From Hymenobacter mucosus (GTDB lineage Bacteria > Bacteroidota > Bacteroidia > Cytophagales > Hymenobacteraceae), in assembly GCF_900188255.1 (NCBI RefSeq), contig NZ_FZNS01000011.1, forward strand, positions 54,310-118,309: a stretch of 64,000 nt of DNA, given 5' to 3'. Both the position numbers and the translations under genes were made by a program. Shown piece after piece: positions 15,347 to 22,417 of this stretch (position 1 is the stretch's first letter; the number at the start of each line of letters is the position of its first letter). The notes beneath the pieces are model-generated. The model did no database searches. It was not told where the DNA came from and saw nothing but the letters and a program-made list of their open reading frames with translations.

Positions 15347-15682
15347 GTGTGGGACTTCCTCTTGGGGGAGTTCCGCCTGCCCTCGCGGGAGGCCCGGTAT
15401 CTAACCTGGCTGGAGCTAGACAGCATCTACTACGGATATGAGCGGGCCTACCAACGCTCCTTACTTGGGGCTCGTCAGGTTGCGTGGGAAACCCACAACC
15501 TGACGCAGATGATGAGTGGGGCGAAGAAGCCGCAGTTCTCTCCCTCACCACGGGCGTACTGGCCGCTGTCTTTGATTGATGGGCCCGAACCCGAAGCCCT
15601 GCCCAAGGAGCTGCCCAACGAACGGATGCGGGCTTACCTCGAAAAGAAGTACGGCACCCCTATTGTATTTGAAACCGACTAA
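15347..15682 (+). CDS. Tail assembly chaperone extension (T part, -1 frame)
   Basis: A 111-residue reading from a GTG, but the coding signal begins earlier in the same frame: codons from 15326 on read KGLTWAAVWDFLLGEFRLPS. It therefore looks like the downstream half of a frameshifted G-T fusion rather than an independent gene. The sequence has Trp/Leu-rich helices (REARYLTWLELDSIYYG) and a charged end (MRAYLEKKYGTPIVFET). The fused protein binds the tape measure during tail assembly. Tape measure starts 12 nt downstream. Confidence 0.72.
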   Translation: MWDFLLGEFRLPSREARYLTWLELDSIYYGYERAYQRSLLGARQVAWETHNLTQMMSGAKKPQFSPSPRAYWPLSLIDGPEPEALPKELPNERMRAYLEKKYGTPIVFETD

Positions 15683-15694
15683 TATCCACCGCCC

Positions 15695-18600
15695 GTGGCT
15701 TTAATTGACGAACTCTTTGTTTCCATTGGCGCTCAGCTCGAAACCGCTGGTTTTACCCGAGCCGAGCGGGCTATTAGCTCCATCGGTGGGGTAGCTGACC
15801 GGGCGGGCGCGCAAGGTGGAGCCGCAATGGACCGCCTGGCGACAAGTGCGTCGCGGGGCGGTTCGGCGTACGCGGCTGGATTAGGGACAGCGGAGCGGGC
15901 AAATGGGCGGTTTGTTTCTACAGCAGCCCTTGCGGCGGCGGCGGCCAGCAATGTTGGCGGTTCTGCGGCGGGAGCCGTAGCGGGCGTCAGTGCTCTGTCG
16001 CAGGTAAACCTACGCCTGGCTAGTAGCTTTCAGGAAGCCGACAACACCCGTAAAGGACTAGAGCAAGGCATTGGTAGACTTGGGGATTCCTTACAATCTA
16101 TTGGACAAAGCTTCTCTACCTACGTCACGTTACCTATTACCGGCGCCGTGGCGGCGGCAGGCAAAGCAGCCATTGATTTTGAGTCAGCGTTTGCAGGGGT
16201 CAAGAAAACACTGAACACGAATGGGCTGTCGGCTACCGAAACCACGGCCGAATATGGTCGTTTGGCGGAGGGTATTCGGTCAATGGCGCGGGAAATTCCC
16301 GCTGCTACAACCGAAATAGCGGGGGTAGCGGAAGCCGCGGGGCAGTTGGGTATCAAACGCGAGAACGTGTTGGAGTTTACCCGTGTCATGGTGGACTTGG
16401 GCAATAGTACCAACCTGGCCGCCTCCGACGCTGCAACCTCCCTTGCTCGATTAGCCAACATCACTGGACTGCCGCAGACGCAGTTCCAAAACCTGGGCTC
16501 TACTATCGTTGCGCTAGGGAACAACTTCGCCACCACAGAGCGGGAGATTACCGAAATGGGCTTGCGGATTGCGGGCGCCGGCAAGCAAGTTGGTCTCACA
16601 GAAGCGCAAACCCTGGGCTTTGCTACGGCTCTTTCTAGCGTGGGTATTGAGGCAGAAGCTGGTGGTACTGCGTTCAGTACGGTAATTAAACGGATTCAGG
16701 GAGCCACTGAAACCGGGGGCAAAACCTTGGATGGCTTTGCCAAGGTGGCTGGGCTGAGTGCGAGTGCCTTCAAACAGGCTTTCCAGACCGACGCTGCGGG
16801 GGCTACCCTATCTTTTGTGGAAGGCTTGGGGCGTATCAAGGAGCAAGGAGGCTCCACCCTACAGGCTTTAACAGAGCTAGACCTTGCTGACATTCGCGTA
16901 TCCGACTCTTTATTGCGCCTATCAGGGGCGGGTGATTTGGCGCGGCGGTCAGTTGCTTTGGGCACAGATGCTTTCCGCGAGAACACTGCTCTCGCCAAAG
17001 AGGCAGGGCAACGCTACGAAACCACTGCTTCTCAGATTCAGATTGCCAAAAACCGGCTGAATGACATTGCCATTACCATTGGCGCGAGTCTACTCCCGCT
17101 TATCAAATCGGGGACGAGTGCGATTGGTGGTCTATCAGATGGATTAAAAAACATCTCCCCAACGATTGTACAGGCAGGCCTCACACTAGCGGGACTAGCC
17201 GCCGCCACGGGGCCTGTACTGTTTGGGATTGGCGCAATTACCAAGGCTATCCCAACGCTACGGGCGGGTATGCTGGTCTTGTCGGGCCCGGTAGGGGCGG
17301 TAGCTTTAGCCGTCGCTGCGGCTAGCTACCTCATCTATGAGAACTGGGACAAGCTGGTTGCTTACTTCACCACAGGTGAAGGGGGGAAGGTGTTTTCGGG
17401 ACTCGCAACCTCAGCGAAAGCGGCCGTAAAGGCAGTAAGCGATGCCTTCTCGGGACTTGGGGGCGGCACATTTGCAGACCTCGCTTCGGGAGCCACTGCG
17501 CTTGGGTTTGTGTTTGAGGAGTTAGGGAGGGGAGTAACGGCGGTATTTGATGTAATCACGGCGTCGGTTAATTCCGTTTCGGCCTTGTTTCGAGGGGACT
17601 TCATCACGTCAATCAACGAAGCAGGGGCGGTACTCGAAGCGCTTACGCGACCTGTACGGCGCCTGCTTGGGCTTACCTCGCAACAGCCCAACTCTTCCAT
17701 TGGCGAGTTCTTTAAAGGGCAATTTGATGCCGCCGCCGAAGCCGCCCGCAAATTGGACGAGGAGATGGTTGCTGGTGCGGTCGCGGGAGGTGATATAGCT
17801 GCCTCCCTAGAGAAAGCGGGTAAAGCCGCAGGAGGTGCGGCGGCCCTTACGGAAGATCAAGTAAAGGCCTTGGAGGCATTGCGGGCAGCATTGCTGAACA
17901 ACTACCGGCAAGCCCAAGCATTCGGGGCTAGCTATGACTATGTTGGTGGCCGCGTAAAAGTCTTGCAGTCTGGCATTGAGTCCCTAGTAAAGGTTGGCTT
18001 TGATCCACTAGGAACTACTGTTCAACGCTACGTAGGGCAGCTTAACAGCGCCGCCGTGGCTACTGAGCAACTAGCCACGCGGCTAAGCAAAGGCATCCCC
18101 GCTCCCAAGGTAGAGCAGGTACAAGCAATTGATACCAACCCGCTGGCAGAGCTACCGGAGAATATTGATGCAAGTCTGATTCGGGCCCGCACGGCCCTCT
18201 CGCAACCGCTTGTATTCTCACCCCTAGACTCTAGTGCCCTTCTTGAACAACTGAATGCCGCCCGAAACGCTGCGGGTGTGCCAATTACCCTTGCGCCGTT
18301 TGATTACACCGCCTTTCAAGGCTCTACTGCGGCTATTGAAGACTTAACAAGCAGGGTAGTGAACTCGACAACGGGTATGTCAAATGCCGCAGTTAGCGCA
18401 ATTGCGGCATTTAATGATAGCATGCAGCCGTTGCTAGACTCCATCAATACCCGTTTTACTGATTTCGCAGTACTAACAGGGGAAGCCTTTGGCGGGGTGA
18501 TAACTGGTGTATCTTCTATTGGAGACGCCATGCGCGGGGCGCTAGCTGGCGCTCTCGGTATTCTTGGCGACTTCATTAAAGAGTACGCCAAGAAGGTTGT

Positions 18601-18928
18601 TGCACTGGGTATTGCCAACCTAGCTATTAACCCCGTGAAAGGTGCGCTTCAAATTGCCGCTGGGGTCGCACTCGCCGCCGCCGCTGGGGTTGCCTCCTCT
18701 GCTGGGTCTGGATTAACCGCCTCGCGAGGTGGCGGAGCCACAGCTACACCGCGAACCGGCATTCCCACGGTATCTACCCCAACAACAGCCCGCGCCACCG
18801 CGCCAACCGTTGCGCCGCCCGCCGAGCAAAATAATACGATGTATGTAAATGTGATGGTGGATGGCAAGCAGATTGCACAGTCCGTCGAATTATATAGGGA
18901 CAGACTTGGACGGATTGTGGCCCGGTAA
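15695..18928 (+). CDS. Tail tape measure protein
   Basis: 1077 residues starting at GTG. The N-terminal third has the TP901-type core (GDSLQSIGQSFSTYVTLPIT, AIDFESAFAGVKKTLN, IAGVAEAAGQLGI, NITGLPQTQF, EAGGTAFSTVIKRI). Hydrophobic stretches near residues 485-550 and in the last 150 (ALQIAAGVALAAAAGVA) can insert in the cell membrane during DNA entry. The protein sets tail length; by the usual 0.15 nm per residue this implies a tail of about 160 nm. It ends the first structural operon. The accessory block begins only 4 nt beyond its stop. Confidence 0.9.
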   Translation: MALIDELFVSIGAQLETAGFTRAERAISSIGGVADRAGAQGGAAMDRLATSASRGGSAYAAGLGTAERANGRFVSTAALAAAAASNVGGSAAGAVAGVSALSQVNLRLASSFQEADNTRKGLEQGIGRLGDSLQSIGQSFSTYVTLPITGAVAAAGKAAIDFESAFAGVKKTLNTNGLSATETTAEYGRLAEGIRSMAREIPAATTEIAGVAEAAGQLGIKRENVLEFTRVMVDLGNSTNLAASDAATSLARLANITGLPQTQFQNLGSTIVALGNNFATTEREITEMGLRIAGAGKQVGLTEAQTLGFATALSSVGIEAEAGGTAFSTVIKRIQGATETGGKTLDGFAKVAGLSASAFKQAFQTDAAGATLSFVEGLGRIKEQGGSTLQALTELDLADIRVSDSLLRLSGAGDLARRSVALGTDAFRENTALAKEAGQRYETTASQIQIAKNRLNDIAITIGASLLPLIKSGTSAIGGLSDGLKNISPTIVQAGLTLAGLAAATGPVLFGIGAITKAIPTLRAGMLVLSGPVGAVALAVAAASYLIYENWDKLVAYFTTGEGGKVFSGLATSAKAAVKAVSDAFSGLGGGTFADLASGATALGFVFEELGRGVTAVFDVITASVNSVSALFRGDFITSINEAGAVLEALTRPVRRLLGLTSQQPNSSIGEFFKGQFDAAAEAARKLDEEMVAGAVAGGDIAASLEKAGKAAGGAAALTEDQVKALEALRAALLNNYRQAQAFGASYDYVGGRVKVLQSGIESLVKVGFDPLGTTVQRYVGQLNSAAVATEQLATRLSKGIPAPKVEQVQAIDTNPLAELPENIDASLIRARTALSQPLVFSPLDSSALLEQLNAARNAAGVPITLAPFDYTAFQGSTAAIEDLTSRVVNSTTGMSNAAVSAIAAFNDSMQPLLDSINTRFTDFAVLTGEAFGGVITGVSSIGDAMRGALAGALGILGDFIKEYAKKVVALGIANLAINPVKGALQIAAGVALAAAAGVASSAGSGLTASRGGGATATPRTGIPTVSTPTTARATAPTVAPPAEQNNTMYVNVMVDGKQIAQSVELYRDRLGRIVAR

Positions 18929-18932
18929 GAGC

Positions 18933-19385
18933 CTACTCAACGGTGTACTGAACCGACGCGCCGCTATATGCTTGCGCGGGTTCCATGAGTTGCATAAAGA
19001 GCGAGCCGGGTTTCACCCCATTTGCAATCACTCGAATAGGAACGATATGCTGTTTGCTATCAAAGGCACTCATGTCTACAGCCGCCCAGCCACTAAGGCG
19101 CAAAAGGGCTCCCTTGGTAGTTACCTTAACAGTAAGCGTGGTTGGGGTAACACCCGACTTGATTTGCTTAGGTTCGGTAGTGAGCGTATTGAAGTCTGTA
19201 TCAAGTTTTTGAATAACAAACCCCTTATCTACTAAGAGAGCACCGATCTTTTTAAGTGCAACGACCCCGCTATCAGGCGTTTGTATGAGAATAATGTTCG
19301 CCTTTTTAAAAGGCTGGCTTGACACAGTTTGCGCAAAAGCGCCAACAGGCAAAGTAAATAACGATAGTACTAGTAGTTTTTTCAT
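18933..19385 (-). CDS. Exported protein of unknown function (moron candidate)
   Basis: 150 residues with a clear Sec signal peptide (MKKLLVLSLFTLPVGAFAQ, cut after AQ). The mature part is a beta-rich domain (ANIILIQTPDSGVVALKKIG, LTVKVTTKGALLRLSGWAAV) similar in style to Bacteroidota periplasmic or outer-surface proteins. It lies antisense to the late genes, 4 nt past the tape measure stop, and can be expressed in the lysogen. That placement and the secretion signal mark it as a cargo gene that may change the host envelope. Role unknown. Confidence 0.65.
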   Translation of the reverse strand: MKKLLVLSLFTLPVGAFAQTVSSQPFKKANIILIQTPDSGVVALKKIGALLVDKGFVIQKLDTDFNTLTTEPKQIKSGVTPTTLTVKVTTKGALLRLSGWAAVDMSAFDSKQHIVPIRVIANGVKPGSLFMQLMEPAQAYSGASVQYTVE

Positions 19386-19414
19386 TCCACCAATGTACTA
19401 AACCGCAGTAGAAC

Positions 19415-19600
19415 ATGGCAACCCCAACCGAACTCAACGCAAAACTTGACCTACTCCTTACCAAAGTAGACACCTTGTTAGCACAGGCAACAGAACGTAA
19501 AAAAGTAAGTATAGAGTTGCCCACAGGCTACCTGTTAGGTCAACTAGAACAGGATGTTGACCGCCTAGGACGTGTGATAGGAGGCAAGGACAAAGAATAA
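19415..19600 (+). CDS. Small helical protein, 61 aa
   Basis: A 61-residue protein with an N-terminal amphipathic coiled-coil helix (ELNAKLDLLLTKVDTLLAQ) and a polar C-terminus. Divergent from the exported protein with 29 nt between the start codons, so the two share a promoter region. No family recognised. Small coiled-coil proteins of this type can be chaperones or anti-host factors, but nothing here decides it. Confidence 0.45.
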   Translation: MATPTELNAKLDLLLTKVDTLLAQATERKKVSIELPTGYLLGQLEQDVDRLGRVIGGKDKE

Positions 19601-19861
19601 AATAGCCCCCCTCCTAACAGCGGCGCACCTGAGATTGTATACGGGGTGAAAGGTAGCTTGTAGGGAATTGATACCCTGCAAGCGTGCTTTTGACTATACG
19701 CCTCAAGAAAACTATCTTATCTTTGAGGCATTACGCTTAACGGTGGATTCACCCCCACCTTGCCACCCTACGGGTATCCGTTAAAAAGGAAACGCCGAGA
19801 CTGTTGCGAGCAGCTCGGCGTTCTGAAGAAGTAGGTGGGGAAACACCTAATCTTCTACCCT
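19601..19861 (+). ncRNA. Possible structured RNA or leader
   Basis: No convincing gene in this 260-nt stretch, but many complementary segments: CCTCAAGA near 19700 against TCTTTGAGG near 19720; AACGG (about 19739) against CCGTT (about 19778) enclosing GGTGG and CCACC; and a perfect 9-bp hairpin AACGCCGAG (19791-19799) with CTCGGCGTT (19814-19822). It lies just ahead of a 43-codon frame and a terminator. It may be a small RNA or the structured leader of that frame. Pairing was judged by eye. Confidence 0.3.
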
Positions 19862-19993
19862 ATGAAGAAGCGGCGTAAAGTGAGGCAGCCGAAGGAAACC
19901 GGCTCGCCAAGTTTCGCAGAAAGACTTGCTCTAGCACTTCTTTCTAGCGGATTCAGAGCAGTAGTCACTGAGTTTATCAAGGACTACTGGTAA
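19862..19993 (+). CDS. Small basic protein, 43 aa
   Basis: An ATG-initiated 43-codon frame with a very basic N-terminus (MKKRRKVRQPKETG) and an amphipathic hydrophobic C-terminal half (FAERLALALLSSGFRAVVTE). It ends 7 nt before a strong terminator and follows a hairpin-rich leader, so the unit looks like a complete small transcript. It could be a membrane-active peptide or a small nucleic acid-binding protein. No family recognised. Confidence 0.4.
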   Translation: MKKRRKVRQPKETGSPSFAERLALALLSSGFRAVVTEFIKDYW

Positions 19994-19999
19994 CGATTG

Positions 20000-20030
20000 G
20001 GCGGCTTACCCTACTGGTGAGCCGCCTTTT
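20000..20030 (+). terminator. Intrinsic terminator
   Basis: GGCGGCTTACC (20000-20010) pairs with GGTGAGCCGCC (20016-20026), an 11-bp stem with one G-T pair and loop CTACT, followed by TTTT. It closes the small unit at 19601-19993. Confidence 0.85.
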
Positions 20031-20083
20031 CTATGCCCAAAGATATAGGCGTAAACGCAAACGGCAAGCAATGGGTGCCTGTG

Positions 20084-20236
20084 CTGTCAGGTTTATGTAC
20101 TATCACTGACAGTAGCTGACAGTAAATTTGCCGGTTAAAGTACAATTACAAAAGCCTTAGCAAGCCACAGTTTGATGTTTCGGCACGTAAAAAGCAAAAC
20201 GTTTTTACAGACGTTCATGTGAAAAATATTTTCACA
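20084..20236. promoter_or_regulatory. Cluster of palindromic operator-like sites
   Basis: In 150 bp: CTGTCAG (20084-20090) and two copies of its complement CTGACAG (20106-20112 and 20116-20122); GTAAAAA (20187-20193) with TTTTTAC (20202-20208); and a 19-bp palindrome TGTGAAAAATATTTTCACA (20218-20236). No gene lies here. The density of dyad sites next to the phased array suggests a control or recombination region. The proteins that bind are not known; the RHH proteins nearby are candidates. Confidence 0.45.
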
Positions 20237-20247
20237 TTATGTCAACC

Positions 20248-20324
20248 AAACGCAAACCAAACGACAAGCAAATGTTGCCCAAACGCAACTTAAACACCGC
20301 TCAAACGTCGCTCAAACACGCCTA
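20248..20324. repeat. Seven 11-bp-phased AAACG/AAACA repeats
   Basis: AAACG-like words start at 20248, 20259, 20270 (AAATG), 20281, 20292 (AAACA), 20303 and 20314 (AAACA), each exactly 11 bp apart with variable spacers. One short A-tract per helical turn would place the sites on one face of the DNA and may curve it. It looks like a cooperative protein-binding array (iteron- or parS-like) rather than a protein repeat, since 11 is not a multiple of three. Confidence 0.6.
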
Positions 20325-20325
20325 C

Positions 20326-20511
20326 CTAATCCCACCGCAGGGTGTAGCTAGGTTCTTTCGGTGGTAGGTCAGACAGATTGAGTTGCCGAGCTATGTATTG
20401 CCCAGGGCTTAACCGCGCCTTCTCCGCTAGTTCTTTCAGGCGCTTGAACTCCGAATCGGTCAAGCCAATGTTGCGAGCCAAGCGCCGCTGTTCAGGGGGT
20501 AGCTTTTGCAT
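20326..20511 (-). CDS. Ribbon-helix-helix DNA-binding protein, 61 aa (copy 1)
   Basis: 61 residues; residues 16-48 (IGLTDSEFKRLKELAEKARL, then SPGQYIARQLNL) fit a MobC/CopG-type ribbon-helix-helix: a beta strand, a helix, a turn and a second helix. It is clearly related to the 61-residue protein at 20967 (LTDSEFKRLKELA versus FTDAEYKRLEELA). RHH dimers bind short repeats cooperatively, so the adjacent 11-bp array is an attractive target. Minus strand, ending at the array. Confidence 0.6.
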   Translation of the reverse strand: MQKLPPEQRRLARNIGLTDSEFKRLKELAEKARLSPGQYIARQLNLSDLPPKEPSYTLRWD

Positions 20512-20553
20512 GGGTGCAGTATAGCACTTGTTCAGCTAGGGTGTAAACGCAAA

Positions 20554-20582
20554 GAAGCCCGACCAGATACCGGCCGGGCTTC
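20554..20582 (-). terminator. Hairpin, possible terminator of 20676-20915
   Basis: GAAGCCCG (20554-20561) pairs with CGGGCTTC (20575-20582). On the minus strand the stem is followed by a weak T-rich run (TTTG). It sits downstream of the minus-strand membrane protein gene. Confidence 0.45.
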
Positions 20583-20675
20583 GCTGTTAGGTGCCCTAGA
20601 GAATCGTCCCCCTCTAACTGCACTAACAGCAAGTGGTAAGATACGGCAACGATTCGATGTAGCGCGCTATTCCTG

Positions 20676-20915
20676 TTACAAGGGTGTGTTAGCCCCTAAA
20701 ATCACGTCAACAGCCTTTTTGAGCGCGTCGGGATTGGCAGCTAGCCAGGCGCATTGCATGAAGAATATACCCAACACAAAGAACCCAACCAAGCTAAGAA
20801 AAATGGTTTTGCTGGTGCTTATGCTTGATTTCCCTTCGGGGGTAGGAGTAAACATTAGAGCTAGGCAGACTGGATTTTTGGCATACAAGATAGCCGTTTC
20901 TTTACCATAGAGCAA
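20676..20915 (-). CDS. Small membrane protein, 79 aa
   Basis: A single membrane helix near residues 35-58 (TIFLSLVGFFVLGIFFMQCA) between a polar N-terminus and a short C-terminal helix (NPDALKKAVDVILG). An earlier cytoplasmic part contains STSKTI. A decayed copy of its C-terminal coding region lies at about 26285-26355 in the same orientation. Function unknown; it may be a small inner-membrane protein of the accessory element. Lower confidence in the exact start. Confidence 0.45.
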   Translation of the reverse strand: MLYGKETAILYAKNPVCLALMFTPTPEGKSSISTSKTIFLSLVGFFVLGIFFMQCAWLAANPDALKKAVDVILGANTPL

Positions 20916-20966
20916 TGTAGCGCGCTAGCCGCGCAACCGGACGCGTAGTAACAACGCTCCGAGCTT

Positions 20967-21152
20967 TCAAAGGGATGGAGTTTGCGCAAGCCCACACTTA
21001 AGAATCACATACTCGCTTACGCCAACCTTCGCCGCCGCCGCCAATTCTTCTAGCCGCTTGTACTCAGCATCGGTAAAGGAAAGGGTGCGGCCCTTCTTTA
21101 ACCGGGCGGGGTCTTTTGCGGGGCGTCCGGTGCGCTTAGGTTTCTCTTCCAT
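20967..21152 (-). CDS. Ribbon-helix-helix DNA-binding protein, 61 aa (copy 2)
   Basis: Basic N-terminal arm (RTGRPAKDPARLKKGR), then an RHH core (TLSFTDAEYKRLEELAAAAK, GVSEYVILKCGL). Related to the 61-residue protein at 20326. The GRPAKDP arm is common in plasmid mobilisation and antitoxin RHH proteins. It is divergent from the recombinase operon. Its upstream region holds ACGT-centred sites that overlap the operon promoter, so it is the likely repressor of that operon and of itself. Confidence 0.65.
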   Translation of the reverse strand: MEEKPKRTGRPAKDPARLKKGRTLSFTDAEYKRLEELAAAAKVGVSEYVILKCGLAQTPSL

Positions 21153-21186
21153 AGTGGGAGTAAAGGTAGAAATAAATTAATATTTC

Positions 21187-21239
21187 TACGTAAGTAAATA
21201 CTTAATAAAAATATTTCCTTACGTGTTTTGTTACGTAAG
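21187..21239. promoter_or_regulatory. ACGT-centred operator sites
   Basis: TACGTAAG (21187-21194), CTTACGTG (21218-21225) and TTACGTAAG (21231-21239) lie in the divergent gap between the RHH gene and the recombinase operon. The last site falls between the -33 and -7 elements of the rightward promoter, a classic repressor position. The binding protein is inferred to be the RHH protein encoded at 20967. Confidence 0.55.
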
Positions 21240-21256
21240 AAAAGTTCGTATATTTG
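21226..21256 (+). promoter_or_regulatory. Bacteroidota-type promoter of the recombinase operon
   Basis: TTTTG (21226-21230), 18 bp, then TATATTTG (21249-21256), matching the -33 TTTG and -7 TAnnTTTG consensus of Bacteroidota primary sigma factor. Transcription would start near 21263 and run into the gene at 21363. Confidence 0.7.
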
Positions 21257-21288
21257 AAGTGTTGGGTCGCACCAACAAAAAGAGGCCA

Positions 21289-21335
21289 GCCCCGGCAAGG
21301 GCTGACCTCCCACAGACAAAAGCCCCGGCAAGGGC
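21289..21335 (+). repeat. Tandem hairpin repeats in the operon leader
   Basis: GCCCCGGCAAGGGC occurs at 21289-21302 and again at 21322-21335, 33 bp apart, in the untranslated leader. Each copy can fold as a short GCCC/GGGC hairpin. They may affect RNA stability or translation of the 116-residue protein. Role unknown. Confidence 0.5.
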
Positions 21336-21362
21336 CATTATCCACTGTTCAAGTACAAAGGT

Positions 21363-21713
21363 ATGCAAACTGCAACCACCAAAGCAACCACGGCAACGGT
21401 TGCCCAACACCTTCCCGCTTACACCGGGCCATTAGGCCGGTTCCTGCAACGCCAGGAAGAAGTAAAGCAAGCCGCCCAGCAAGCCGAAACCCTACGGGCT
21501 ATGCGGGCAAACATTATGGCCGTAATGAATGACGCCTACTTATTTAGCGAAGTAGAGCTTCTGCGCGCCAATGATAGCGTGTATCAGTGCGAGTGCGTGG
21601 CACAGTTGCAGCGTTGGTTCCGCAACGTGTACCGCGTGTACCAAGAGCGCGAGGCTTCGCTGCGCATGGGGTTTGCTGATGGTTCGTACGTTCACATTCC
21701 AGTACAAGCCTAG
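21363..21713 (+). CDS. Hypothetical protein, 116 aa, first gene of recombinase operon
   Basis: An Ala/Thr-rich start (QTATTKATTATVAQHLPAYT) leads into a long helix (RQEEVKQAAQQAETLRAMRA) and a second helical part with FRNVYRVYQEREASLRMG. No family recognised. It is the first gene after the strong promoter at 21226-21256 and lies 2 nt ahead of the next gene. Conceivably an element-encoded accessory DNA-binding or regulatory protein. Confidence 0.5.
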   Translation: MQTATTKATTATVAQHLPAYTGPLGRFLQRQEEVKQAAQQAETLRAMRANIMAVMNDAYLFSEVELLRANDSVYQCECVAQLQRWFRNVYRVYQEREASLRMGFADGSYVHIPVQA

Positions 21714-21715
21714 TA

Positions 21716-22417
21716 ATGGCACGGCAGAACAAAAAGGCAGTAGCGGCGGGAGCCGCTACTGTTCCTGCGGCTGTGCAGCTAGAACCCGGTGTGCGCTTCA
21801 TAGGGGAATTGCTTTACCCTGTTGCCCGCTTTAAGGAGCTTAACGCCCTTGTTCATTGGACGGTGCAAAATGACTTCATGGGTGAGCGGTTCCCTGTTGG
21901 CACCGTGCTCGGTATGAAGCCAATTAAGCGTCGCCAGGATATAGTAGTAGGGCGCGTGTATTTGTGGGCGCTGTGCGACACGTACAGCCTACTACGCATC
22001 ACTGGCTTGCGAAAGCGGGGTATTCTAACGCAATGGGATAGATACCCTGACAAGATAGACCCCCGAACCAATCTGCATTGGGGGCATGAATCATTCGCCC
22101 TCTATGAGGTAACGCACTACATCACGTACGGGGAACAAGATGCCGCGCCTACTAATCCCACGGAAGTGGATTGGAGGGAGAACCACTATCAAAAGCAAAT
22201 TTACGAGGGGTATTGTGCGGTAACCCTGCAACGGGCAAACCAACCAGTGTTGACGCAAAACGTGTCGGCAAAAGCGGCACTATGGATTTACAAAATCCTT
22301 CGCGCCGATAGTGGCCGCGAGCTTGCTGTATTGCAAAAGCGGTACGAAGAATCTATTGGGCGGGCGTTGGTAGCAGAAGCCAAGCTTCTAATGGAGAAAG
22401 GAGGGGAGAACGCATGA
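21716..22417 (+). CDS. Hypothetical protein of the recombinase operon, 233 aa
   Basis: Lysine-rich N-terminus, then a central beta-rich part (FPVGTVLGMKPIKRRQDIVV, GRVYLWALCDTYSLLRITGL) that recalls the S24/LexA-like signal peptidase fold of phage repressors, although no Ser-Lys dyad can be seen. The C-terminus is helical (KAALWIYKILRADSGRELAV). Its stop overlaps the recombinase start (ATGA), so the two are translationally coupled. The repressor-fold reading is tentative. Confidence 0.5.
   Translation: MARQNKKAVAAGAATVPAAVQLEPGVRFIGELLYPVARFKELNALVHWTVQNDFMGERFPVGTVLGMKPIKRRQDIVVGRVYLWALCDTYSLLRITGLRKRGILTQWDRYPDKIDPRTNLHWGHESFALYEVTHYITYGEQDAAPTNPTEVDWRENHYQKQIYEGYCAVTLQRANQPVLTQNVSAKAALWIYKILRADSGRELAVLQKRYEESIGRALVAEAKLLMEKGGENA

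Noticed and set aside
20248..20324. CRISPR-like array
   Set aside because: The repeat unit is 11 bp with only about 5 conserved bases; far too short for repeat-spacer structure and no cas genes are present.
20239..20367. 42-codon plus-strand frame across the 11-bp array
   Set aside because: It runs over the repeats and into the antisense RHH gene, and its sequence is driven by the repeat; no gene-like pattern.
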